Shown here in pieces: positions 12,795 to 24,491 of a DNA stretch of 64,000 nt. The first letter of the stretch is position 1, and every line of letters starts with the position of its first letter. The notes beneath the pieces were generated by a model. The model did no database searches, had not been told where the DNA came from, and saw only the letters and a program-made list of their open reading frames with translations. The translations under genes and the position numbers were made by a program. Source of the DNA: Polytrichum commune (Eukaryota; Streptophyta; Polytrichopsida; Polytrichales; Polytrichaceae); the NCBI GenBank assembly GCA_950295325.1, contig OX485804.1:50654001-50718000 (forward strand), written 5' to 3'.

Positions 12795-13125
12795 TATAGT
12801 GTCATTGATTCTATATGTCTTGCTCAACAACAATTGTGAACCGCCCATGTAGTGTCGCGAAATGTAGACCTACCATTGTTTTGCCATTCTTGTATAAGAC
12901 TACATCGTTTATGGATTTTATTGTCATTTACTATTTGGAGTTATGTTGTGCTATAAGTTTTTCAGTTTGGATCTCGGTTTTTTTCACTAACCAAGGTCAA
13001 ATTGGTTGTTTGGACACTATGCAACAATAACATATTTACTTGGTAAAAAAACACATTAACAATATATATTTTATAGCCATGTGTAACTATGAATAGTAAG
13101 TGACACTAAATATTATAAACAATGT
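12795..13125. mobile_element. Chimeric MITE of the TAGTGTCA family
   Basis: The left part (GTGTCATTGATTCTATATGTC, with GAACCGCCCATGTAGTGTCGC) matches the element in intron 5 of the MRS2 gene. The right part, from TGTCATTTACTATTTGGAGTT to AATAGTAAGTGACACTAAAT, matches 62094-62332. It joins ends of two subfamilies, by recombination or nested insertion. Confidence 0.5.
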
Positions 13126-13868
13126 AGTGATGGCCTATGTTGGACATTGGCTCGGCGATCACATCATTCATATAAATCATAATAATAAACGTTTGAATTT
13201 TATTAAATGCAATGGATTATTTGTTATGATTTAATGATTGTCAATGATACTCTAAGTCTTATCTTGAGAATAAAGCTCATGTAATGACAAATAAATTCAA
13301 CTTTTGAGAATGAGGTAAGTTTATGAACATCGAACTTCAAACTATAACCATTGTCATGAGCATCAATACATAGAGTACCTTCATATCCATACACATGTAC
13401 AGACTTAATTCAAGTACATTAATTATTTGATTGTTTGGACAACTAGAGTGAGTGATTTTACATATGTTTGAAATATTGTATTGAAATATTTTGTATGGAG
13501 TTGAATAACATGTATAGAAAATCAATAGGTCATATATTTTATGCCACAATGAACACCATGTGTAACTAAAGTTAGAGGTTGATTTGCCTACACAAACATG
13601 GTTGCTTAACCTGGGACACGTTTCACATGCACAAAAGCATTGATGCACATGGATTCTACTTTATTTCAAGAACAAAAAACATTGCTCCTCCATGCATAGT
13701 AGATGAGTGATGTCCCGCGCTGGACATTGGCTCGGTGACTATATCATTCAACATAAATATATTATAATTACAAAAATTACAATGAATTTTACATTTCACA
13801 TTGATGTTTGTTGCGGGCACTAGGTTGCCAATCAATATAACTCAGTACTTTGTTTGATTAGTGCGTTG

Positions 13869-14210
13869 ATTATCCCAACTAGTGCGTGTGGTACTAATTC
13901 CCAAAGCACGCACTATTTTGCCAAGTCTCAAAATTAATGGCTAAAAATTGTACTAAGTGATACTACATTTACCATGCATTTCAAGAAAAAAAATTAGTGT
14001 GCGCTCTAAGGTGCTTGTGGATTGATAAATAAATATTATATGCAAACACATGTTTGTCGATGAATAGTATTTTTCAGTGAACAATGCCGAGATGAACAGT
14101 GCATCCTATAATTTTTTGGTGGTGAATTTCATGATGTAAACAAATTATTAGTATCACCTTCACTGATTTCCCACATTTGTTATTAACCCTCCCTCACTAA
14201 CTGGGATAAT
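13869..14210. mobile_element. MITE-like element, copy B
   Basis: Second copy of 11335-11690 in the same orientation 2.5 kb away. It starts ATTATCCCAACTAGTG and ends CTAACTGGGATAAT, with shared interior blocks such as GTGATACTA, CATTTCAAGAAAA and CCCTCCCTCACTAACTGGGA. No coding capacity. Confidence 0.6.
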
Positions 14211-17200
14211 TAGCGTAGTAGTAATGGATGGGAACAAATGACCATGTCTAAGTTAAGCTAAGCAGGTACCCAAACCCATACAAAAGAGTTGGGGTTTTTT
14301 TATCCTTGTCAAGACAATTGTTTAATCCTTGTGCAAAGTGCACTCAACAGGAGGTCAAAGTTAATTCATGTAGGTACCCTCTTGGTTGTAATTTTTTGAA
14401 GATTGCACTTCAGTTGCATCTCCCGCTTTTATGATTTTTTTAATATCGATTATGATTTTTTGACTTGAAGGGCATGGGAAAACAAACTATTGGAATTATT
14501 GGAAGCATAGACAATTAAGTAAATATCCAACCTCAATTTTTGTTTGGAGTCCACCCAAATTTCCTTGAACTTGCATGACTCAATGTAACTCAGTGCATGC
14601 ATAGGAGGAGCGAGTTTTTTTTTTTTCCATGGCTAGGACCATCTTCTAGTTGCGGACAAAAAAATACCATCCCTCCATGTATAATATATTTTGGGCATTA
14701 TGGTTTTACAATGTTACAAATATTATCACTTACTAAGTGATTTTTATCCAAATTTTTCACTGCTCAACCACTATCACAATATGAAAAATGCAAGCTTCCA
14801 CATTCATCCCAGCCATGGAGTTTGGATGACACAAACCCCACGCAACATGTAAAACGAAGTTTTACTAATATGGTAGGCCTTGAAAAGTGGAACACTATGC
14901 TTTATCCTGGTATCAACAACATGCAAACCTTTCTTTCCAACCCTCCACTAATTGCTCACTTAGAGTGTTCAAAATTCAAGAGCATGGAACTCAAGCATTT
15001 TGTTAAATGCTAATGGTCAATGTTAAATCAAGGTTTTCAAATTATACATAAGAATTCTCTCTCTATATATATACACACATACATGAAGGGTGTATGTATA
15101 AATTATAAAAAATATTATTATTGTATTGTCTACATGAGATGCAAAGTGTTAGAATGTCGGAGAAACATTGGTTTGTCTTGTGAAGAAGTTCATAAGCTAC
15201 CCTTGGAGTAATGTAGAGAATGACCCCATCTTTTAAATAGGTGCAATAACTTGAATGTAGCATTGGGTTGAATTTGTGACCATCACCAAAGTTTTGAAAC
15301 ATGAATGTTTTGAAAGACATGTATTCTCTAAGGGTGGATTTCCACATGATCCAAGTTCCCAAAAAAATGGTTTCAAAACAACCCTTATTGGACCCAACTT
15401 TCAACATAACATTATCAGCTAAGTATGGAGGGTAGCGGGGTTGGGAATCTACCAAAGAGCATTTAGGAACTATGATGAGTTTATTATCTCACCATAGCAA
15501 ATTCCGCATGATAAACACAAGTGAAGTAATGTCACTGACATTATTAGAATGGAACGGCTTATAACAATTGAATAATGTTACGGGACTTGAGTGATCACTA
15601 TATATTATTATCAATGTTGATGTTGGACCCCAGTGTAAATGTTTTGGGTCCATAACTAAGCCCTAACTCGTGATCCCAAAAAGCCATCCTAGAATCATCA
15701 TATCTTTGAAATGATATTGTGAACTCGTTTGTAGCTCAAATCAAGAAAATGATGATTCCATCTTGCATAGGTTTTCAAATTTTGTCCAATGAGCTACCAC
15801 TTATCACATTCCCTTCAATTAGTTTTACATTGAAGTTTAAGTTATTTTGATGCTCATGTTGTCTTCGTAATTTGTTCGAATGAAGAAAATCTCATATACA
15901 TTGATCCATAATGTTCATATGTGTTCACTCATTTTGTCATATTATCTAATCTAGCTCACTGCTTATGAGGTTTGCCACATTGAATTCACCACCTAAAATG
16001 AAACTGAGAGTCGGTACTCAAATTCAATCAGATGTTAAAAATCATCACGTGTCACTCCTGGGGATGAATGGGCCCCACCAAATATGGTTATCTAGCTAGC
16101 AATATTATGTAACTTGTCAAGATATTTCCAATGAGTTGTCTTAAATATTGTATTCTACTAAGCTTAATATTCTACGAAGACAATTAAACATGTTGAGCTT
16201 ATTTAGATTCTTGCAAGGTTTATATCATGCTCAAAATTTGCTTCAATGAAGCAACCGATGAGCATATATTGCCTGGCTTCTTAAGAGGTTCTTTCACCAC
16301 AAGTACATAAGAACCGGACCGCATTTCTTGGAAGTTAAGCATGACCCTTTCAACTTTGTTGAGTTCACAACATGCACATATGAGCAACCTCCCTTGATCA
16401 CCAAACTTCTCGATAGTACCTCCTTGTATGCCTTTTTGCAAATACCATACAATTAGTATTGAGCGAGACAATTAGAATCGGCGACACTAAAATACAATAT
16501 TTAGTGTTGTGTTCGGTGCTTGCATGAATCAAGAGCTTTAAGTGAGAACCTTCATACTATGTAGAGCTCAAATTTGAGTACTTTCACTTGCCTCTACACA
16601 ATGGACCAATTTCATGTGGGAAGGACCCTATGTGTATTCATATTCTATATATGTAAAACAAAAAAAACAATTACCGATTTTCAACGTGTGGCACAATTCC
16701 AAGAACTAGGGCCAAAATATACATATTTACATTTATTTATAATTACATAGAGAACCAGTTTACATCCAATCAAAGTGGCATAATCTGTATTTCTACTTGT
16801 GTGAGGTGAACTTAGAAGTCCACCTCAAACAACAATTGACCGTGTTTATATGCCGAACCGAGTCTCCCACATTCATTCAATAATTCACATGTAGTATTTT
16901 TCGTGCTTGGGAAAATCGCGCCACGAACTATCTCTTGCAACATGCAACATACCATTGGTGCTCCCTTTATGAACACAAACAACAAAGTGATAGGTTGACA
17001 TGACACCAAAGAACTAGACCATTATTTATGGTGGCTGAGCTTCATTGTTCCCAGATTTGACATATCAGGTAGGTGTCGGTTGTCACACATGGCCATGCGT
17101 TAACGATCATCCTCAAATCATGGAACTTTTAAAAAGTAACCTTTTCTAGCAACATAAATGAATGATGAGCCCTGGGTTGAGTACTTATTGTTGTAATGTT

Positions 17201-18344
17201 CTGAAATGGAAAATACTTATGTTGGATATTGTTCATTTTGCAAGGAAATCCCCAAAATAAATGGAATATTGTGCCTGGAAATCTCTCAACCCCATGTTGC
17301 AACAACCCACAACTGAATAATGTTATGAAGGCAAGTGACTTCGAGTAGGATTAACTTAGAGGCATGGAAGGTGAGAGTAGTTAGGCCTTCATTGTAACTT
17401 AGAATCCTCTCATATCCAAATACAAACTTATTGTCGATATGCATACAGATTCGAGGCCTTTAGAGAGGCCATTATTGAGCCCCGATGTATTTTTATAGCA
17501 CCTTCAAAGCACGAGTTTCACAACGTACTTTGTGGTAACCCTATTGTTAAATAATGCTTGGGAGTTGTCATGCTTTCGACATCGTGACTAAGTTATGGCT
17601 ATAAAGTCGAGACTGCACTCACCTCTCACCCATAAATATACAACTTTACCACCCCTTAAAACGTCGATGTATAATATTGTGGGTTTAATATGTGACAATG
17701 CTGGGAACCATTTGTCTTGTCTTGTTGTTGGTTCCCTGTCACTTGTAAACTTTATCATCAGAGAGGTAATATATAGAGACTTAACCAAGTTATCATCTAA
17801 TGGTTGTCACAAATCTTGAAAATTAAGAATCGTGTTATTTTGATCGATATCATCGTCCAAGAGATATAACAACATCCAATTGAGTTTGTACATTTGGTGG
17901 GGCTGGGAATAAGCGAAATTCTATTCGGAATTTTACTTTGCTTATTCTCTCAGTAAAACACTGCATTGGCATGTTCAGTATGATAAACTTTGGTGAAGCA
18001 GTGTCATTGATATTGTTAGAATGGAACGACTGATAACAGTTGAATAATGTTATGGATGCAAAATTGGTCGTAGGCCAACAACGGAATCTATGAAGTTGTC
18101 ACTCCACAAAAAGATAGGCTAAAACTTCTCATGTCTATGTGAACTTATTCATTGGAACAATGAATAGTTTAATAATACAATTTTGGCACCGAAAACGAAC
18201 TCCAAAATATTATAGTGGGATCCAATTGATATAAATTGGCCCCTAGACCTCTAAAGAACTTACTTTTTATTTTATTTTATTGGAACCCCTTCATTCACAA
18301 CGAATGAGTCACAAAGCCACGGAGCCCGAGCCAAGCATATGGCG
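14211..18344. other. Intergenic, no gene seen
   Basis: There are no recognisable proteins. Two similar 55-bp stretches at 15528-15583 and 17997-18052 share ATTAGAATGGAACG and TTGAATAATGTTA. A solitary terminus of the TTTAGTGT MITE family is at about 16480-16505. Segment 14660-14770 resembles the interior of the MITE in MRS2 intron 5. Confidence 0.5.
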
Positions 18345-18766
18345 AGGGATTCATGGTGTCTACATAAACTTATCCACTATGGAGGTGAAAACGCAATGGA
18401 ATTTTACTATAGCACGTAATTGACTATTTAAAGACTACTTGACTCTGGAAATAACATCACAAAACCCATAACAAGTCTAGCAAAATCTACATGTAATGAA
18501 TTGACCCCGAACCTTACAGGAGATTTGTTTCTATTAGAGCTCCTTCATCCACAATGGACCAGTTTACTCCCAAACCTTTGTAGTAAAAAACAAATCTCCT
18601 GTAATGTTGAAGACTGGTTCATTCTAATTGTACTCCACTAGAGTAATTCGAGGTCTACGATACTATTTATAAACTCAAGTCTAAATAAGTAGCATTTATA
18701 CGCTATAGCGTAATTCACCTCCGCGACGGATGACTTTATGTAGATAGATAGACACTACGAATCCCT
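18345..18766. mobile_element. MITE with ~50-bp terminal inverted repeats and nested hairpin
   Basis: The left end, AGGGATTCATGGTGTC running through GGAGGTGAAAACGC, is mirrored by the right end GCGTAATTCACCTCC running through GACACTACGAATCCCT. Inside, 18514-18530 and 18588-18605 form a second inverted repeat (arm ACAGGAGATTTGTTT). Fragments with the same terminal motif occur near 8800, 25310, 25530 and 27690, so this is a multi-copy local family. Confidence 0.7.
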
Positions 18767-19179
18767 AGCCAACTACAGAGTACCAATACAATACACACTA
18801 CACACTTGGACCATAAATTTGAGGCAGATACTACACCTACTGGAATACATACAGCACTATGTTCTCGATAAAGCCGACGGGGCCGGGTGCATCTATGAGG
18901 CTTCGATGTTGGTAAAGTGGCTGCTACTACTACTACTACTACTACTACTACTCCTCCGACTATTTACTTCGAGATTGCTTGGTTTTAAATTCCTGATAAA
19001 AAAATGATTGTACCTCGTGGCTCTTAGTTATTAGTAGGCCGGTCATGGGATGACATTTCTAGACATCTAGAGGTAGATGTCCTGCTTTGGCACACTACAT
19101 GTGGGTCTTGTCTTCAATGGCACTCCCTACTTATAAAGCTCAAAATCTTCGGCCGTGCCCCCATGAAGCTCATATTTAA
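18767..19179. other. Intergenic, triplet microsatellite
   Basis: No gene seen. An ACT/CTA trinucleotide run lies at about 18922-18952 and gives a spurious leucine string in one frame. Confidence 0.6.
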
Positions 19180-20012
19180 GTTAGAGTTAAGTGCTTTCTC
19201 GGCAGCTTGCTACTGGCTACCGGATGTGATGTTTGGTTTATAAGAGGCCCACAAGTATGCAACATCTCATGAACTAACATTATCTGACCTTTTTTGGTGA
19301 GCCGGGTGAGCTACATGCCATGCATCCAAGATGTCGAGAATATACCATTAATTATCTTAGATATGTGAATAATGTTAGTATGATCTGAGGTAAGGTTTGG
19401 AAGTGAGCTCTTAATATGTTCACTAATGTGTATGTCTCTTGTAATGAGGTGATATTTGCTAGAGTTAGAGTTAAGCGGTTTCTCAGCAGCTTGCCGACTA
19501 GTTATTGGATGTGGTGTTTGGTTTATAAGAGGCCCACAAGTATGCAACATCCCATGAACATTATCCAACCTTCTTGGTGAGGCGGGTGAGCCACGGGCCA
19601 TGCATCTAAGATGCCGAGAATATATTGTTAATTACCTTAGATACGTGAATAATGTTAGTACGATGTGAGGCAAGGTTTGGAAGTGAGCTCTTATGTTGAC
19701 CAATGTTTATGCCTCTTGTAATGAGGTGATGTTTGTTAGAGTTAGAGTTAATTGATTTCTTGGCAACTTGCTATTGGCTACCGGATGTGGTGTTTGGTTT
19801 ATAAGAGGCCCACAAGTATGCAACATCCCATGAACATTATCCAACCTTCTTGGTGAGCCAGGTGAGACACGGGCCAAGCATCGAAGATGCTGAGAATATA
19901 TTGTTAATTACCTTAGATACGTGAATAATGTTAGTATGACTCGAGGCAAGGTTTGGAAGTAAGCTCTTATGTTGACTAATGTTAATGTCCCTTGTAACGA
20001 GGTGATATTTGT
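19180..20012. repeat. Three tandem ~280-bp units
   Basis: Units start with the GTTAGAGTTAA block at 19180, 19464 and 19741. Each contains TTTATAAGAGGCCCACAAG, a GAACATTATCCAACCTTCTT-type block, GATACGTGAATAATGTTAGTA (GATATGTGAATA in unit 1) and GCAAGGTTTGGAAGT. Units 2 and 3 are closest; unit 1 is more diverged. No conserved reading frame runs through all three. Confidence 0.85.
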
Positions 20013-21110
20013 GTGGTTTTGTTGTGGAGTTGGGGGCCACTTCCAACTCCAAACACATAGTAAGGATGTTGGAAGTTTTGGTCATGTAATTAGCAATTGC
20101 AAATACGGATGGTTGTCATTTCAAGTTTTAGTCGAATCGGGCGGAGGTGGTAAAGTTATAAGAGTCCAAAGTGAAGATTCTTACTCTATTCAAACAATCA
20201 CATGGACCCTTTCGGTTGCGTGTTACCAACTCTCTCTTCTTTTTTGGGAGGACTCATAGTAAATTCATGAAACCAAAAGGCAAGGGCCACCTACTAGTCC
20301 AATTTTCTTGTGACATAACTATCATGATTGTTGGTGAGGAGGGGGGGGGGACAACTTCCATGTCGTGCCATGTGAGAGAAGCTACCCGCACAAAGCACCT
20401 CACCGGTGCACCAAAATCTAATGAAGTTAGTTTCAAGTGTTACTTGGTTTCACGTACTTCTAAATTATGCGAATTTCATAATGTGATTCCTATGAACCAT
20501 TATGGCATAAACAATGCCACTCCAAGCTTCCTTGACTAATTTTCTTTGCTTCCATGGAGGCATAACCCCTCATGTGATACCACGACTAAGTTGGGGTAAA
20601 CATTTGGGTAACGGGCTCGCATTCATGCCGGTACAATGTACGGGCGTCTGTTTTTCTTTTCTTTTCTTTTCTTTGCTTCCATGTATTCATTTGAGGACAA
20701 ATTTTAGAAAACCTTGAGGAAAACAAGTGTGCCAGAAACCTCTTATTTGTTGAACCTTAGAATGATGTCATAAAATCGGGCCACTTCCAAATCCACATAC
20801 TTTTTTTTTTTATTGTTGGATTGGTTAAGAGGTTTTGTCATATGGTTAGCAACTGCGATTCAAGAAGTTTTTTCATTTCAAGTTATGAAATCGAAGTTAA
20901 GATGCAACAATTATGTCAATCCAAAGTATGTTATTCATTGAAATGTAGAACGATGTCTATATTCCAAGCAATTAGTCCAGTCACATCATAACACATGGCT
21001 TACTTTTATGCCGTTATTGATTAAAAGCATTGGCATTTGGTGCCACTCAAACATAGGTGTTCGATTAAGAAGAGTTGCCACATAAGACCCAATTGTGACC
21101 TATAGTTGCT
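20013..21110. other. Intergenic, with dispersed-repeat fragment
   Basis: No gene. Segment 20765-21110 belongs to the family recognised by GGGCCACTTCCAA..., ...AAGTTAAGATGCAA... and ...GTCCAATTAAGAAGAGT...CCACATAAG-like order. A short TTTTC run lies near 20652-20676. Confidence 0.5.
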
Positions 21111-21119
21111 TAGCTTGTA

Positions 21120-21415
21120 CCTCAAGGCCACTTCACACACGAGACTAAGGTCATGTGACCATTGCACTTCAAGCACTCTCATTGGTCGAAAAGACGGAGC
21201 CGGTCCAAGTTTGCTTCACACTACACGCAAGGGACCACCAGAGTAAGTGAATGGAAGATGGATGTAAAGTCTACATGGAATCCTACATGGCATCAAATGG
21301 GATCATGTTTCATGGTCGCTTGGACTATTTTCAAAACCACCTCTTGGACGTAAGCTTAACACAAAACTAGGAGACCATGGCACTCCGAATGCTCACAACT
21401 GTTGATGATTTATTC
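21120..21415. repeat. Dispersed ~290-bp repeat, copy 1
   Basis: It aligns in the same orientation with 46885-47175, with frequent substitutions and a few small gaps. Shared blocks include CACTTCAAGCACTCTCATTG, GGAGCCGGTCCAAGTT, GTTTCATGGTC and ATTCTATTTTATCATG. No coding frame is shared. Origin unknown. Confidence 0.7.
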
Positions 21416-21572
21416 TATTTTATCATGTGTGAGAACTTGCATGAATAGGAATTCATTGAAATAGCATTCGGTTGAGGGCCCATGACCACCACACTACATG
21501 ATTTTGGAAGTGTCTTGCGACGGCCTTTGGACACTCACTTTCTTTTGGGCTCTCACAATTTCATGGTCCTTA

Positions 21573-21966
21573 GAGCATCCTCAGTCGGTCTAGGTAAAGC
21601 TCACTGCAAACCAAAACCTATCTTTTGACTGACCTAAAATTAGAAACTGAAATTACCATCATTAGAAGCACACCTAAATAAACGTGAGATATTTCTCAAG
21701 AAAAAAGAATTGTAAAAATTTGACGTAGGTGAAATCCCTCATTGAAAACACCACATTTTCAAAATTTAGAGGGAGTGCACCAAATCTTGCTTTAAAATGG
21801 AAAGATCCTCCCACACTCCCTCCAAATTTTTGACATTTAGAGGGAGTGTGGGAGGATCTGTCCATTTTTAAGCAAGATTTGGTGCACTCCCTCTAAATTT
21901 TGAGCATTTTAAGCAAGATAGGTCTTGGTTTGCAGTGAGCTTTACCTAGACCGACTGAGGATGCTC
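21573..21966. mobile_element. PIF/Harbinger-type foldback MITE
   Basis: The element starts GAGCATCCTCAGTCGG and ends in its reverse complement CCGACTGAGGATGCTC. TTA flanks both ends (21570-21572 and 21967-21969), the three-base duplication typical of PIF/Harbinger insertions. Terminal arms extend about 50 bp, to the GGTTTGCAGTGAGCTTTAC block. Inside, 21761-21829 pairs with 21836-21902 as a near-perfect 67-69 bp stem with a loop of about 6 nt. No coding capacity, so mobilisation would need a transposase elsewhere. Confidence 0.85.
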
Positions 21967-21989
21967 TTATAGGTCCTTGAGCACACCCC

Positions 21990-24199
21990 TAAACTTGGTG
22001 CCACAAACAGGGTTAGGTTCCGAGAGGGGGCTTTTGTGAGCCTGAGGGAGGTGGCAATTATCTATCCCTGCAGACGCATCATGTATGCTTCTCTTTCTTT
22101 CTTTCTTCCTTCCTTCCTTTCTTTCTCATGTCAGGTTTTGGGTCTTGTCTTGCTTGAGACTCACTACTTAATCGCACTTTACACTTTTTAATCACCTAAA
22201 AGGAGAAGGACACTCGCCACAACCCTTCACTTTTTAGGCTGGCAAAGCTGTAAACTGGTGATTATTAGTGCATCCGTGGAGGGGCTACGTCCCCCCCCCC
22301 CCCTCTCTTGGGAGGGTCTAATTAGTGTGGGTTACCATTCAGAGTCACCTATCGCTAAGACTTTTTACCGATGTTGCCGTTTCTCACCAACTAAGTTAAA
22401 TTATATTCTTGAGTGTGCATACCTATGTTTATTGGGTTAAAAACGATACTCTCAGTGAAATGTCACAGCAACGTGTAACTCCAAAAGGGAAGCCCACACT
22501 AATTAGACAAAAAGGTGTAGTAGGCTCCGAGTGGGTCCTCGGTGGATTTATAGAAGAAGAGAATAATCTCCCATTCAAAGTCTGGACATAACTTACATGT
22601 CACATTCTGCAACGCATAGAGCAAACTCCAAAACCAGGAGGCAAGCTTATCCTTGAATTTATAGGCGTTGCTGTTGTGAACTGAGAGACGAGCAATCTAC
22701 AAGAGCGGAAAGTACGTTACCAGTGATGCCTTTTATAGGTGGGTGGGTTGGTGTTATGCTTGTAGTATTGAGGTTATTGCCCCTTGAATTTAGAGGGGTC
22801 ACTTAGGTTTATTGAAGCCGTTGGTAGTGTATTGGGGCAAGCCGAGTAGCTTCATAGCTGAATCAAAGGTTGTTGCAACACCAAATATTGTCCTCCCTCT
22901 TTAATATGACATGTCTGGTAGCACAAGAAAGTGTCATATTCTCCGAATGTCGTGTTCTTGATAAGCTGTCCTTTTGGCCTCAAATGTTGTATTTTCGAGG
23001 TATTTCAAGGAAATTATCTATTTTGATGTAAAATGTCACTACGTATGCACATGTATGAGAGGACATTTTACATTGAAGAAATATGTTTCCAACGTCACAT
23101 AATAAGGAGTTGACCAAAAAATAGATAAAAAATCCTATGATGATGTCTTCACCATATCACATGTTGCGAAAGCAAGAACTTGTTGTCTTTTGATGATGTT
23201 TGTTGACGTTGGAAATTGACATTTTCTTAATTTATCCATAAAAGGTTGCATGTTCATGACATCTGCAATTGAAAACTTCAAAGAATGTTGCATTACAAAA
23301 TTTGATGGTGATTGGGCATACTCACGGGCTTGAAGAAGAAGCTTGACTATTGGTGTTGGCCAATTGTCCACATTATTCTCCTTCATTGGTTCTTCATTCA
23401 AATCTAAACCCAAATGGATTTCTACCCCATGCCATATCCACCATCTCAGCCGTGCCTTCAACTCATCCCTCCCATGCATTAATCAATTACACGATTCAAG
23501 AGATTATTACCCAATCATTTGAATCATCAACAATTATTACTCCCTTGATCTAACTTCATATCTAAACCTAATGGAGAATAGTCCCTATACCCAAACCCCT
23601 AACCCAATTTTCTTCGAATACCATGTCACCACCTCACCACCAAAAATCTAACCTTCAAACACCTTCACCAACTCTCGTCTGCCAATTGGTGTAAGTAAGC
23701 CACCTCCACCCAATCTCCACCCAACCTTCAATCAAAACCCAGGGAGAAATTTTGTAACAACTACTTAAGCTTACTTGAATCTACTTTAGTTATGCTTCAA
23801 CCTCTACCAATCCCAATGATTCAAAAGTGCAATACATGTTTTGGAACCAAGGTTTAAAACAAATAACTTGAGTTGAGTTAAGCTAACCCATCGATGATCA
23901 CAATTAATGTCTTTTGCCAATTCATTTTGTACTTGGAACAACTCCCAAACACATTGCAAATCCTCAGTGCGGGTCCCATCACTTATGCACATTAATTAAA
24001 TTTATTATATGATAAATTAGACCTTTAAAATGTATTATTACAAGGATCGTAGTCATAATATGGGAGTAGCTTAATACTAAAAAAATTGGTCGACATGAAA
24101 TGCGTCGTATAATCGAGGTGTCATATTAGTCAAGTGTCATATTATTGACGTGAATTGTAGTCCTAGTCAAGTGGATTGAAAGTTAGCGTGAAAAAATAT
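21990..24199. other. Intergenic, no gene seen
   Basis: CTTT-type microsatellite near 22095-22125 and a C-run near 22290. The segment 22900-23090 contains several ATGACA/TGTCAT and ACATTTTAC short inverted pairs. The minus-strand frame at 23135-23479 (114 codons) has no recognisable motif and no splice neighbour; I do not call it a gene. Confidence 0.5.
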
Positions 24200-24491
24200 A
24201 GCGTGGGCCACGTTAATTCTCTAGTCAAGATGGAATCCATTTGGGTCAAGACCTCCAGTCTTTTCCTAAGTCTTCATAAAGATTTCTAATAAACATATTG
24301 ATAATTAGTTACATGACACAAATAGAATAGAATAAGATAATCACTCGTATAAAAATTCTAAGAAAAAAATTAATGGGGCCCATGCTAATTTCCTACTAGA
24401 AATCTAGTGTGGGTTCAAAACTAATGTGGCCCACATTGATTCTCACTATGAGGATTAGCGTGGGCTCTAGAGAATTATTGTGGCCCACAAT
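24200..24491. mobile_element. Possible MITE, GCGTGGGCCACG ends
   Basis: The left end GCGTGGGCCACGTTAATTCT is mirrored imperfectly by AGAATTATTGTGGCCCACAA at the right. Related internal motifs (GGGCCCATGCTAAT, GTGGCCCACATTGAT) suggest layered inverted repeats. Size about 290 bp, no coding capacity. The target-site duplication is not resolved. Confidence 0.5.

Noticed and set aside
19180-20012. Regularly spaced repeats as a CRISPR array
   Set aside because: Units are about 280 bp and repeated along their whole length, in a plant nuclear genome with no cas genes.
23135-23479. Minus-strand frame of 114 codons as a gene
   Set aside because: Contains no domain and no flanking exon-like sequence; length alone is within chance for 64 kb.
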